Shown: positions 19,627 to 29,078, counted from the stretch's first letter. The stretch: 64,000 nt of DNA from Microbacterium sp. Se63.02b (GCF_014171575.1 NZ_CP050453.1:62001-126000), one strand, 5' to 3'. Made by a program: numbers and translations. Notes: generated from the letters alone by a model not told the origin.

Positions 19627-21756
19627 ATGGGTAAGAGTTTCGCGCGGAAGCGCGCCCGGAAGGCGGCCGTCGGTGCCGTCGTCGGGGCTTTGATAGTGGC
19701 CGGCCTGGCCTCGTTGGGTGGTGCGGCGGAGGCGGCTGTCTCGCCGGACGTCCCGCCGATGCTGCAGCGCGACAGCAATGTCGTTTCCGCGGATCCGATT
19801 CCGACGGTGCAGATCGACAACGGCTACGTCTGGGCGCAGACGACGATCGGATCGACGGTGTACGCGGTTGGAAAGTTCGACAACGCGCGGGAGCCGAAGG
19901 CAGCGCCCGGAACGGCATTGACGGCACGGTCGAACGTGCTCGCGTATGACATCAACACCGGCGCGTTGCTGCCGTTCGCCCCCAAGGTCAACGGTGTGAT
20001 CAAGGCTGTGGCCGCGTCGCCCGACGGCACCCGGATCTACATCGGCGGCTCGTTCAACTCCGTGAACGGGCAGGAGCGCAACAACTTCGCGGCCATCAAC
20101 GCACAGACCGGCGAGCTGGTTCCTGGAGTCGTCCCCTCCATCGGTGGTTCGGGCGTGTATGCCCTGACCACGGCCGGATCCACCGTGTACGCGGGCGGTC
20201 TGTTCACGCAGGCGAACGGCGTCGCGCGGAAGAACCTCGCCGCGTTCGACGCGTCAACGGGGGCGGTGCTGAGCTGGGCGCCACAGCCGGATCAGCAGGT
20301 CGACGCGATGGTGATCGACCCGGCAGGCACGAACGCCATCGTCGGAGGACGCTTCACCCACGTGAACGGCAGTGAAGTGGTCGGGTCGGCCGCGGTGAAC
20401 ATGTCGACAGGTGCGCTGGACACCTCCTGGTTGCTCTCCAAGACCGTGAAGGGCATCAACCTCACCACCGGGATCGGCGGCATCTTCAGTCTCGCGACGG
20501 ACGCGACCGGCGTCTACGGTACCGGGTGGGGCAACTCGATCTTCGAGGGGACGTTCGCCGCAGAGCCTGGGACCGGCGCGATCCGTTGGGTCGCGGACTG
20601 CCACGGCGATCACTACGGGGTCTATTCGACAGGGAAGGTCGTGTACACCACGAGCCACATGCACGCCTGCGCGACGATGGGGCAGTTCACCGAGACGACT
20701 CCGCACGTGAACCAGTACGCGGAGGCATACACCGCTGACGCGCGGGGAACTCTCTCGCACAACCAGGTCGCTGGGTACACGGACTGGGCTGGTAACCCGG
20801 CACCGTCGGCGTATCAGTGGGCCCCGGACTGGGCCGTCGGCACGACCTCCGGGTTGGGCCAGGCTGGTCTCTCGATCACCGGCACTGGGAACATGATCTC
20901 GATCGGTGGCGAGTTCCGGTCGGTGAACAACGGCCAGTTCGAAGGGCTCGTGCGCTTCTCGACGACACCTCCTGGAGGGGCGAAGCAAGGCCCCCGCGTG
21001 TCTGGCGCCGATTGGACCGGCACCGCAGTGCGTCCCGATGCGAACGTCGACAGCACCACTGTCACCATTCCTGCCAACTGGGACCGCGACGACCTGGGGC
21101 TCTACTACGAGCTCTATCGCGCGGGCGGAACGACCCCTGTCGCGACGGCTGCGGCCTCGACCACACGGTGGAACCGGCCGAACATCCAGCTCGTCGACTC
21201 CACGTCCTCCGGCCATCAGCAGCTGTCGTACACGGTCGTCGCGAAGGATGGCAACGGCAACACGGCGACGAGCGCGGTCATCAACGGGCCCGCACCGTAC
21301 ACGGGCCCCGACCCGGTTCAGCAGACGTCCCGCGAGGTCCTGATCGTCTCGTCGGTCAGCGGGAAGGCGATGGGGGCGGTGGGCAATGACCTTCCGCCGG
21401 TCACGCAGCCGGTCACGCAGGATCGGACGCAGCAGTGGTGGGTCCTTCCGCAGGCCAACGGCACCGTTCAGGTGCGGAACGCGTACTACGGGACTCGCGG
21501 CGGGTGCCTCGGGGTGTCCGGCGCGAGTGTCGATGACGGCGCTCCGATCGTCACCACCGCCTGCACCAACCTGTCCAGCACTCTTTGGAACGTGAGAGAC
21601 CTCGGTAACGGCCACAGCCAACTCGTGGCTGCCCACTCCGGCAAGTGCCTCGCGCTCGAGAACGGGAACATCGCAGACGGGACGAAGTTCGTGCAGGCTG
21701 CCTGCGACGCTCCGAACTCCAACTCTTCCGTAGACCTGCGCAACCTCGTGCTCTGA
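19627..21756 (+). CDS. secreted beta-propeller / Fn3-like / ricin-lectin protein, paralog 2
   Basis: A 709-residue homolog of its neighbours with the same order: signal peptide, propeller (~40-460), Fn3-like domain (~460-560) and one ricin-type trefoil (CLGVSGASVDDGAPIV, HSGKCLALENGNIADGTKFV). Its DNA is a mosaic. The signal-peptide segment 19641-19703 is identical over 63 nt to paralog 1, while 19870-20027 is identical over 158 nt to paralog 3, including wobble positions. It has its own promoter and terminator, so it is a separate transcription unit. Function as for paralog 1; the ligand is unknown. Confidence 0.85.
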   Translation: MGKSFARKRARKAAVGAVVGALIVAGLASLGGAAEAAVSPDVPPMLQRDSNVVSADPIPTVQIDNGYVWAQTTIGSTVYAVGKFDNAREPKAAPGTALTARSNVLAYDINTGALLPFAPKVNGVIKAVAASPDGTRIYIGGSFNSVNGQERNNFAAINAQTGELVPGVVPSIGGSGVYALTTAGSTVYAGGLFTQANGVARKNLAAFDASTGAVLSWAPQPDQQVDAMVIDPAGTNAIVGGRFTHVNGSEVVGSAAVNMSTGALDTSWLLSKTVKGINLTTGIGGIFSLATDATGVYGTGWGNSIFEGTFAAEPGTGAIRWVADCHGDHYGVYSTGKVVYTTSHMHACATMGQFTETTPHVNQYAEAYTADARGTLSHNQVAGYTDWAGNPAPSAYQWAPDWAVGTTSGLGQAGLSITGTGNMISIGGEFRSVNNGQFEGLVRFSTTPPGGAKQGPRVSGADWTGTAVRPDANVDSTTVTIPANWDRDDLGLYYELYRAGGTTPVATAAASTTRWNRPNIQLVDSTSSGHQQLSYTVVAKDGNGNTATSAVINGPAPYTGPDPVQQTSREVLIVSSVSGKAMGAVGNDLPPVTQPVTQDRTQQWWVLPQANGTVQVRNAYYGTRGGCLGVSGASVDDGAPIVTTACTNLSSTLWNVRDLGNGHSQLVAAHSGKCLALENGNIADGTKFVQAACDAPNSNSSVDLRNLVL

Positions 21757-21777
21757 GAACACAGAAGGAGCACTATG

Positions 21778-21808
21778 GCCGGCCCCGGGGTGACCCGGGG
21801 CCGGCTTT
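21778..21808 (+). terminator. intrinsic terminator after lectin paralog 2
   Basis: GCCGGCCCCGGG (21778-21789) and CCCGGGGCCGGC (21794-21805) form a perfect 12-bp stem with a 4-nt loop, then TTT. Confidence 0.88.
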
Positions 21809-21842
21809 GTCTGTCCGCTCTCAACGGGCAACCGAACCTGAG

Positions 21843-21870
21843 TTGCACTCCACGTTTTCGATGCTATTGT
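21843..21870 (+). promoter_or_regulatory. promoter of lectin paralog 3
   Basis: TTGCAC at 21843-21848, a 16-bp spacer, and TATTGT at 21865-21870 with TGC in the extended -10 position. This is the best formed of the three paralog promoters. It lies only 35 bp after the terminator of paralog 2. Confidence 0.6.
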
Positions 21871-22023
21871 GTTACCCGCTGTCGGCTATCGTGCCCACAG
21901 CCACACGTCGTCGAGGTGTTCTCCCGCGTCGCAGAGCTTTCTGGGGAAGCTGGCGCGGCTCGGATCACACGGCGGTGTCCTGTCGGCGCGAAGGTCGACA
22001 GCTGATAACTGGGGATACAAATC

Positions 22024-24960
22024 ATGGGAAAGAACCTCGCGCTGCGGCGCGCCCGAAAAACGGCCATCGGCGCCGTCGTCGGGATGTTGGTCGTGGCCGG
22101 ACTGGTCTCACTCGGCGGAGGAGCGGCGGTGGCGGATGTGTCGCCCGACATGCCGCCGCTGCTGCAGCGCGACGCCAACGTCGTCACGTCGGATCCGATT
22201 CCGACGGTGCAGATCGACAACGGCTACGTGTGGGCGCAGACCACGATCGGATCGACCGTCTACGCCGTCGGAAAGTTCGACAACGCGCGGGAGCCGAAGG
22301 CAGCGCCCGGAACGGCATTGACGGCACGGTCGAACGTGCTCGCGTATGACATCAACACCGGCGCGTTGCTGCCGTTCGCCCCCAAGGTCAACGGTGTGAT
22401 CAAGGCTGTGGCCGCGTCGCCCGACGGGACCCGGATCTACATCGGCGGCTCGTTCAGCTCCGTGAACGGGCAGGCGCGATGGAATATCGCGGCCCTCGAC
22501 GCCAACACGGGAGAACTGGTTCCGGGCTTCGCCCCCTCCATCGGCGGATCCGGCGTCTACGCGCTGACCACGTCCGGATCCACCGTGTACGCGGGTGGCC
22601 TGTTCACCCAGGCGAACGGGACGGCGCGAAAGAACCTGACGGCGTTCAACTCGTCCACCGGTGCGTTGCTGCCGTGGGCGCCGCAGACCGATCTCCAGGT
22701 CGACGCGATGGTCATGGATCCGGCCGGCACAGACACGATCATCGGCGGACGCTTCTCGCAGATCAGCGGTGACACCGGGCAGAACGGCATCGGTGCCGTC
22801 GACAAGACCACTGGTGCGGTGGACACTGCGTGGCAGGCGTCCAAGACGATCCACAACGGGGTCAACGGAGGCGTCGACAACGGGATGACCGGAATCTTCG
22901 CTCTCGCAGTCGACGCCAACGGCGTGTACGGCACCGGCTGGTCCTACGGCCTCAGCGTCGAAGGCAACGTCGAGGGCACCTTCGCGCTGGATGCCGGCAC
23001 GGGCAAGATCCGTTGGCTCGCCGACTGCCTCGGAGATCACTACGGCATCTACTCCACCGGCAAGGTGGTCTACGCGACCGGCCACACTCACACCTGCAGC
23101 ACGATGAATCTGCAGCCGGAGCAGAGCCCGAGTGCGTTCCACTACGCCGAGGCATACACCGCCGACGCGCGCGGAACGCTGGGAACCCAGACGAACCTCT
23201 CCCACTACACGGATTGGGCGGGTATGCCAGCGCCCTCCGCGTACGCCTGGACACCCGACTTCGCCGTGGGCGTGACCTCGGGCCTGGGTCAGGCCGGTCT
23301 GTCGATCACCGGTACGGGCAACATGATCTCCATCGGTGGCGAGTTCCGGTCTGTCAACAACGGGCAGTTCGAAGGTCTCGTGCGCTTCTCGACGACGCCT
23401 CCGGGTGGTCCGAAGGACGGACCTCGTGTCTCGGGTGACAAGTGGAAGGGCAATGTGGTGCGGACCGCTGACGCTCCGCACAGCGTGAGCATCTCCATCC
23501 CCGCCACTTGGGATCGCGACGATATGTCTCTGACATACGAGCTCTACCGCAACGGAACAGCGGCGCCGGTCGCGACCACCAAGATGGACGCGACCTGGTG
23601 GAAGCGACCGATCGTTCATCTCGCGGACCCGGCAGCGCCCGCCGGCACTCCGCAGACCTACACGGTGGTTGCAAAGGACGGCAACGGTAACGCCGCGACG
23701 AGCGCCGCTATCGTCGCTCCCACCCTCCCGACGGGGCAGATCGCGCTCGTAGCGCGTGACAGCGGGAAAGCCGTCGGAGTGAACGGCACTGATTCGCCGA
23801 CGGTTCAGCAGAGCATCTCGGGCGTGTCGTCGCCGTCGCAACGGTGGACGATGGTGCCGCGGGCAGGCGGGAAGTTCCTGCTGAAGAACGCCGCGACGGG
23901 AGCGTGTCTTGCGGTCTCGGACCATAGCCTCACAGACGGCGCGCGGATCCTTCAGTGGACCTGCACCGAAGATCCCAACTTCCTGTGGAGTCTGAAGCAG
24001 GTGGACGGCGGCTACAGCCAGCTCGTCGGCTCTCAGTCCGGGAAGTGCGTCACCCTTCAAGACGGCAACACGGCCGATGGTGCAGCATTCATCCAGAACG
24101 ACTGTGCGGCCACACCCGCCACGCGTTCGCAGTTCACACTGAGTCCGACCGGACAGCTCGCGCTCATGGCACGAGACAGCGGCAAGGCGATCGGCGTGGA
24201 CGGGACCGTCTCTCCGACGGTTCCGCAGACGGTCACGGATTCCACGTCGCAGCGCTGGACGATGGTGCCGCGGGCGAACGGCAAGTTCCTGCTGAAGAAT
24301 GCAGCGACGGGAGCGTGTCTTGCCGTGGCGGATCGGAGCGTCGACGACGGCGCGAAGGTCATCCAGTGGACGTGTTACGACGACCCCAACTTCCTGTGGA
24401 GCCTGAAGCAGGCGGATGGTGGGTACGCTCAGCTCATCGCGTCGCACTCCGGGAAGTGCATCACCGCCGACGGAGCGGCGTTCATCCAGAAGGACTGCTC
24501 TGCCACGCCGGCAACTTCCTCGCAGTTCATGTTGGCCCCGGCGGGCAAGGTGAGGATCGTGGCGAGTGACAGCGGGAAGGCCGTCGGCGTGAACGGCACC
24601 GATTCGCCGACGGTTCAGCAGACCATCGCGGACTCGCCGTCGCAGCAGTGGACGATGGTCCCGAAGGGCGACGGTACCTTCCAGCTGAAGAACGCCGCGC
24701 CCGGTGCCTGTCTCGCCGTGTCCGGTCCGAGCGTCGACGATGGGGCACGCGTCGTCCAATGGACCTGCAGCGAACAGCAGAACCACTACTGGAGCCTGAA
24801 GCTGTCGCTGAACGGCTACAACCAGCTCATCGCGTCTCATTCCGGGAAGTGCCTCACGCTGCAAGACGGGAACACCGCTGACGGTGCAGCATTCGTGCAG
24901 AACAACTGCGCTGCCACACCGATAAGCCGCTCCCTGTTCACGTTGGCCCCGACCAACTAG
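22024..24960 (+). CDS. secreted beta-propeller / Fn3-like protein with three ricin-type lectin domains, paralog 3
   Basis: A 978-residue exported protein, the longest of the triplet. After the signal peptide (AIGAVVGMLVVAGLVSLGGG) come propeller blades to about residue 465 and an Fn3-like domain to about 565. Three ricin-type trefoils then begin near residues 571, 709 and 840. Each trefoil repeats SGKA(V/I)GV(N/D)GT..SPTV, QRWTMVPR and GACLAV..S..DGA. The middle trefoil lacks six residues in its last subdomain (KCITADGAAF against KCVTLQDGNTADGAAF). The expansion from one to three lectin modules suggests selection for multivalent binding of glycans; this is inference. Confidence 0.85.
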   Translation: MGKNLALRRARKTAIGAVVGMLVVAGLVSLGGGAAVADVSPDMPPLLQRDANVVTSDPIPTVQIDNGYVWAQTTIGSTVYAVGKFDNAREPKAAPGTALTARSNVLAYDINTGALLPFAPKVNGVIKAVAASPDGTRIYIGGSFSSVNGQARWNIAALDANTGELVPGFAPSIGGSGVYALTTSGSTVYAGGLFTQANGTARKNLTAFNSSTGALLPWAPQTDLQVDAMVMDPAGTDTIIGGRFSQISGDTGQNGIGAVDKTTGAVDTAWQASKTIHNGVNGGVDNGMTGIFALAVDANGVYGTGWSYGLSVEGNVEGTFALDAGTGKIRWLADCLGDHYGIYSTGKVVYATGHTHTCSTMNLQPEQSPSAFHYAEAYTADARGTLGTQTNLSHYTDWAGMPAPSAYAWTPDFAVGVTSGLGQAGLSITGTGNMISIGGEFRSVNNGQFEGLVRFSTTPPGGPKDGPRVSGDKWKGNVVRTADAPHSVSISIPATWDRDDMSLTYELYRNGTAAPVATTKMDATWWKRPIVHLADPAAPAGTPQTYTVVAKDGNGNAATSAAIVAPTLPTGQIALVARDSGKAVGVNGTDSPTVQQSISGVSSPSQRWTMVPRAGGKFLLKNAATGACLAVSDHSLTDGARILQWTCTEDPNFLWSLKQVDGGYSQLVGSQSGKCVTLQDGNTADGAAFIQNDCAATPATRSQFTLSPTGQLALMARDSGKAIGVDGTVSPTVPQTVTDSTSQRWTMVPRANGKFLLKNAATGACLAVADRSVDDGAKVIQWTCYDDPNFLWSLKQADGGYAQLIASHSGKCITADGAAFIQKDCSATPATSSQFMLAPAGKVRIVASDSGKAVGVNGTDSPTVQQTIADSPSQQWTMVPKGDGTFQLKNAAPGACLAVSGPSVDDGARVVQWTCSEQQNHYWSLKLSLNGYNQLIASHSGKCLTLQDGNTADGAAFVQNNCAATPISRSLFTLAPTN

Positions 24961-24970
24961 GGATGCGACT

Positions 24971-25006
24971 CAGCCGGCCCCGGGAGGAAACCCCCGGGGC
25001 CGGCTG
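24971..25006 (+). terminator. intrinsic-type terminator after lectin paralog 3
   Basis: CAGCCGGCCCCGGG (24971-24984) pairs perfectly with CCCGGGGCCGGCTG (24993-25006) around an 8-nt loop. Only a weak T tract follows. The stem is conserved with the two upstream paralog terminators. Confidence 0.75.
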
Positions 25007-25114
25007 TGCGTCGCCGGAAGGTTGCGCGGATAGGATGTTCACCGCTTCGTTCGTGCCGCTCCCGGGAACATTCCTTGTCCGCGGTGCGGTCGACGAACGG
25101 TGAGGGGGTGCGGC

Positions 25115-25900
25115 GTGACAGGTCTTTCGACACGCCCCGCAGCCCCGGCCCATGAAACCCAGGACGGATCAGGGGACGCGGCCGCGCTGCTCCGATCGAA
25201 CCGTCGCCGTCGCGCTGTCCGCCGGTGGGTCGTGATCGGCACTCTCCCGCTCACACTCGCCGCGTTGCTCTTCGTGGGCAAGCTGCTGAGCATGTACGCG
25301 TTCGCCCATCAGGCGATCACCGCCTATGTGGTCGACGATTTCGCGGGAGCCGAGGGATCGGCGCGCGGACAGGACTTCCTGAACTGGTTCGAGCCGTACA
25401 AGGCCCCGTTCAACATCGGCACCGCACTCGGAGCCGCGGAGCAGCTGCCCGAAGCCAGGGCGGAACTGGAAGAGGCGCTCGACCTGGCGACCGGGCTCGA
25501 GGTGTGCGGGGTCCGGATCAACCTCGCCCTGGTCCTCGAGCGGATGGGGGATGCGGCGCGGGCCGACGGAGACGGTGCGACTGCCGCCGACCTGTACGGA
25601 CAGGCGCTGACCGTGACGGTCGAGACACCGGAGGAGTGCCACAGCGATCAGGCGCAGCAGCAGTCCTCCGATCCGCAGCGCGACATGTCGGACACCCTCG
25701 ACGGCACCGAAGACCGGCTGAAGCAGAAGCAACAGGAGCAAGAGCAGCAGGAGCAACCCCAGCCGCAGCCGGAGGAGAACGAGCAGCCCTCTGAGGACAA
25801 GCTGCAGGGGCTCCAGGACAAGCTCGAGCAGGGCACACAGGAACGCGACCAGCAGCAGGGCGACGACCCCGGCGGCTCCGGAACGGACAGACCGTGGTGA
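25115..25900 (+). CDS. TPR-like, BatC-type membrane protein with Gln/Glu-rich tail
   Basis: A 261-residue protein. A basic cluster and one membrane helix (WVVIGTLPLTLAALLFVGKL) are followed by a TPR-like helical region (AEQLPEARAELEEALDLATG, RINLALVLERMGDAARADGD) and a C-terminal third dominated by Gln and Glu. This layout matches BatC/TPR partners of MoxR-VWA systems, and such an operon lies just downstream on the opposite strand. GTG at 25115 is preferred over 25100 because GAGGGGG precedes it. It overlaps the next gene at TGATG. The assignment to the MoxR system is inferred. Confidence 0.6.
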   Translation: MTGLSTRPAAPAHETQDGSGDAAALLRSNRRRRAVRRWVVIGTLPLTLAALLFVGKLLSMYAFAHQAITAYVVDDFAGAEGSARGQDFLNWFEPYKAPFNIGTALGAAEQLPEARAELEEALDLATGLEVCGVRINLALVLERMGDAARADGDGATAADLYGQALTVTVETPEECHSDQAQQQSSDPQRDMSDTLDGTEDRLKQKQQEQEQQEQPQPQPEENEQPSEDKLQGLQDKLEQGTQERDQQQGDDPGGSGTDRPW

Positions 25901-27030
25901 TGGACCACGAGAAGCAGCGCGCGCGCTACATCGCCGGCACAGAAGGCGCACCTCCTGTGCCACCCCCTGGCGGTTATCGCGGCGCGCGACGCCACGCATC
26001 TGGGACGGCACCCGCCTCCGTCCCGTCACCGCTTGCGGCACCCGTCGCCGCGCCCATCGAGACCACGACCCCGGCAGACCAGAAGAAGCCCGCGAACGCT
26101 CTCGGGTGGATCGCCCTCGCGGCGTCCGTCCTGTTCGCACTCGTCCTGCTCGGCACACTGTTCGCCGGGGGCACGGACATCCTCTACGGGGTCACGATGC
26201 TCACGGTGCAGCTCGTGGTCGCGGCGACGATCGTGGCCGCGCTGTTCTCGGCGCGAGGGCGCACTCTCGGGGCGATCGCACTCGTCGTCGCCGCGCTGTT
26301 CAACGTCGCCACCGTCGGCGGCATGAGCGCGTTGCAGACCTCCGCATCCGGCAACTACGAAGGCACGAAGTCGGCGGCCCAGAAGCATGCCGAGGCCTAT
26401 CCCGGCATCAAGGGCACCGACCCCCAGGAGACGCTCGCGCAGCAGTCGCTGGACGAGGTCCGCGCGCAGTCCGAGAGCCTGTTCTCCGACATCCGCGCAC
26501 GGCTCACCGAGGAGTTCGGCTACACGTGGACACAGGTCGGAGACGAGGATCTCCGACCTGAGCGCAACGGCTACGGCGGCGAGTCCATGCTCGTCGAGTA
26601 CACCTCTGCCTCCTGGGCGACCGAGCAGCCGATTCAGGACTACGACCGCAAGCTCGAGGTCATGGCCGTCATCGACGACGTCGTCGTGCAGAGCGGACTG
26701 TGGGAGCTGTACTCCTTCAACGACCCGACGAACTCCGGCATCGACCAGGGGATGATCGCGAAGCTCTACGGCAGCGACGACCCGCGCACTCAGCATACGT
26801 GGGAGTACTACACCGAGAACTATCCGGACCCGTTGCGGTTCTACGCCAACATCTACGACCTCTCCCAGGACACCGACGGCGGATTCCGCGCCGCACGCGA
26901 GGCGCAGAACGCTCGTACCGGAGAACCTCTGGAGGGGTTGCAGCTCGTGGTCATCGCCAGCGGTGTGCTCAGCGAGGCCGACCGGGCCGAGTTCGAGACG
27001 AAACTGCAGGACTACCCCGGCTTCGAGTAG
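25900..27030 (+). CDS. membrane protein with three N-terminal helices and a soluble C-terminal domain, unknown function
   Basis: A 376-residue protein translated from an ATG overlapping the previous stop. A Pro-rich cytoplasmic segment (~1-60) leads into three membrane helices (~68-150: LGWIALAASVLFALVLLGTL, MLTVQLVVAATIVAALFSA, GAIALVVAALFNVATVGGM). A ~220-residue soluble domain follows with no recognised family. Coupled translation with the TPR-like gene suggests joint function. It ends 30 bp before the convergent VWA gene. Confidence 0.7.
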   Translation: MDHEKQRARYIAGTEGAPPVPPPGGYRGARRHASGTAPASVPSPLAAPVAAPIETTTPADQKKPANALGWIALAASVLFALVLLGTLFAGGTDILYGVTMLTVQLVVAATIVAALFSARGRTLGAIALVVAALFNVATVGGMSALQTSASGNYEGTKSAAQKHAEAYPGIKGTDPQETLAQQSLDEVRAQSESLFSDIRARLTEEFGYTWTQVGDEDLRPERNGYGGESMLVEYTSASWATEQPIQDYDRKLEVMAVIDDVVVQSGLWELYSFNDPTNSGIDQGMIAKLYGSDDPRTQHTWEYYTENYPDPLRFYANIYDLSQDTDGGFRAAREAQNARTGEPLEGLQLVVIASGVLSEADRAEFETKLQDYPGFE

Positions 27031-27060
27031 GTCCCCTCCTCGCAGCGGACGCCGGTGCGA

Positions 27061-28095
27061 TCACCGTCCCGGATGGCGCGGAGCGCGGAGCCCGCGGAGT
27101 TGGACGATCAGCACCGTGGCGCGGGCCACCTCGACGCCGAGGATGAGCAGGGCGACCAGTGCCGCGATCCAGTAGAGCTCCGTGACGTTGCCGACCTCGC
27201 CCGACTCCGCGTAGTTCGTCGTGGTCGATGGTGCCTCGGGAAGCACGGGTGCGGCATCGGCCGTCCGATGCTGATAGTCCACGCCGAGCTGCTCGCCGAT
27301 CGCTTCGAGGTTCGTCTCGTCGATCACCGAGAGCGCATCGGAACCCTCGTACTGGATGTAGTCGGCACCGTCGTCGGAGAGTCCGCCGGTGGTGATGCGC
27401 ATCGGTCCACCCTCGACGGTGCCGTACCCGAAGACGGCGCCGGCGTCGGTGTACTCCGCGCTCGCACTGAACGACTCCGGCTCCGACTCGACCGTCTGCT
27501 CGCCGTCGCCGAAGTAGAACACCATCCGGGAGCGGTCGGGCGACGAGGACGCCGCCGACGCGAGTGTCTCCGACAGCAGGGGCGCCGCGACGCCGATCGA
27601 GCTGCCACGGGACTGGCTGGTGACCTCGGGGCGCAGCACGTCGAGCGAACCCATCAGCGCGGTGGTGTCGGTCGTCAACGGCATCCGCAGTTCGGCTGCG
27701 GCATCCGAGGTGATGAGCGCGAAGCGCGCGCCCGGGTACTCCTCGACCAGCGCGCGCACGTCCTCGCGGATGCCGTCGAGGCGGGGCTCGTCGTCGGCCC
27801 AGTCCTCGGCGACGATGCTCGCGGTCGTGTCGACGACGAGCACGATGTCGGTGTCGGTGGCGAGCGTCTGCGTCGCGCCCCCGGGGATGCCCGGTCGCAG
27901 CAGCATCGTGGCGCAGGCGAGCACCAGCACCAGACGCATCACCCACAGCGCACGGTGCCCGGCACGGGTGCGCGAGTCGGACACCGTGATTCCGGTCGAT
28001 GCCGACGGTCGCACGATGATCCAGATCACGAGCGCGGCGACCGGTAGGCACAGCAGCGCGATGAGCAACGGGTTGAGGACCGGCTGGAAGATCAC
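27061..28095 (-). CDS. VWA-domain membrane protein (second of two)
   Basis: A 344-residue von Willebrand factor A protein. Two N-terminal helices flank a short loop, the VWA domain follows with the metal-site start DIVLVVDTTASI (DxTxS variant of MIDAS), and a C-terminal helix (YWIAALVALLILGVEVARAT) anchors it again. BatA/BatB-like proteins of this kind partner MoxR ATPases. The GTG start at 28095 overlaps the previous gene's stop (GTGA). Last gene of the minus-strand operon. Confidence 0.85.
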   Translation of the reverse strand: MIFQPVLNPLLIALLCLPVAALVIWIIVRPSASTGITVSDSRTRAGHRALWVMRLVLVLACATMLLRPGIPGGATQTLATDTDIVLVVDTTASIVAEDWADDEPRLDGIREDVRALVEEYPGARFALITSDAAAELRMPLTTDTTALMGSLDVLRPEVTSQSRGSSIGVAAPLLSETLASAASSSPDRSRMVFYFGDGEQTVESEPESFSASAEYTDAGAVFGYGTVEGGPMRITTGGLSDDGADYIQYEGSDALSVIDETNLEAIGEQLGVDYQHRTADAAPVLPEAPSTTTNYAESGEVGNVTELYWIAALVALLILGVEVARATVLIVQLRGLRAPRHPGR

Positions 28096-29078
28096 AGTCG
28101 CACCCTCCACAGCACCACGACGAACGCCAGGACGCCCACCGACAGCAGCGCGATCCAGAGGTTCGGCGTGTCCGTCCAGACCACCTGCGCCTCCCCGCGC
28201 AGCGCGGTAGCCTCCTGCTCCTGCACCTGGGCGACGATGTCGGAGACCGTCGTCGTGTCGCGCAGCCCGAACGCGGCACCGCCGGTCGCCTCGGCGGCGG
28301 CGGCGAGCTCGGCGCTGACATCCGCATCCTTGCCCTGCACCGGATTCAGCGCGAAGACGCGCACGTCCTTCGCCGCCGCGTACGCAGCCGCCTCCTCGAG
28401 AGTCACGATCGAGGCGCCGTTGACCTCGTTGTCCGTGGCGAAGATGACCGATCGCGAGCGCTCGTCGTCGGGGCGATCGAAGCCCATCGTGCAGGCGGCG
28501 AGTCCATCGCCGATCAGGGAGGCACCGTCTCCGTTCAGAGTGCCCACCCAATGCTCCGGGACCTGATCGACGTAGTCGAAGCTCTGCGTCATGCTCGCCA
28601 GGTGCTCGCGGATGAAGTCGTAGTCGTCGGTGAGGGGGAAGATCTGCACCGGGGAGCTGTTGAAGATCGTCAAACCGATCCGCTCGCCTTCGAAACCGTC
28701 GAGCAGCTCGTCGAAGACCGTGAGCACCTCGACGTCCACCTCGGTCATGGAGCCGGACACGTCGAGGCACAGCATGATGTCCCGGCTCGTGTTGACCGGG
28801 TGGATGGTCTGCGCAGACATCGGGCGGGCGGCGACGACACCGGCCACGATCGTGGTCACCGCGCCGAGCGCCAGGATGCCGGAGAGGGCGAGTGCCCGCC
28901 GTGCCAGCGCGCGGCGGAAGGTCGGCAGTGCGCGCAGCCGCTCGGCTCTGGCGATGCGGGCCGTGTCGCCACCGCGCGCGCGGCCGCTGCGGCGGAGTCC
29001 GACGACGACGCCGACCGCGAGGGCGACCAGGACCACGGCGACTGCGGCGATCAGCATCCACGCGTTCGCTAGTGCCAT
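28092..29078 (-). CDS. VWA-domain membrane protein (first of two)
   Basis: A 328-residue BatA-like protein. It has an N-terminal helix (LIAAVAVVLVALAVGVVVGL), a second helix (LALSGILALGAVTTIVAGVV), a VWA domain with a full MIDAS motif DIMLCLDVSGSM, and a C-terminal helix (LWIALLSVGVLAFVVVLW). The start at 29078 (MALANAWM) overlaps the preceding gene by 10 bp. Expected to act with MoxR in chaperone-like maturation or envelope stress functions. Confidence 0.87.
   Translation of the reverse strand: MALANAWMLIAAVAVVLVALAVGVVVGLRRSGRARGGDTARIARAERLRALPTFRRALARRALALSGILALGAVTTIVAGVVAARPMSAQTIHPVNTSRDIMLCLDVSGSMTEVDVEVLTVFDELLDGFEGERIGLTIFNSSPVQIFPLTDDYDFIREHLASMTQSFDYVDQVPEHWVGTLNGDGASLIGDGLAACTMGFDRPDDERSRSVIFATDNEVNGASIVTLEEAAAYAAAKDVRVFALNPVQGKDADVSAELAAAAEATGGAAFGLRDTTTVSDIVAQVQEQEATALRGEAQVVWTDTPNLWIALLSVGVLAFVVVLWRVRL

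Noticed and set aside
23731..24900. Regularly spaced repeats considered as a CRISPR-like or satellite array
   Set aside because: The repeat unit is ~390-410 bp, in frame, and encodes ricin-type domains.
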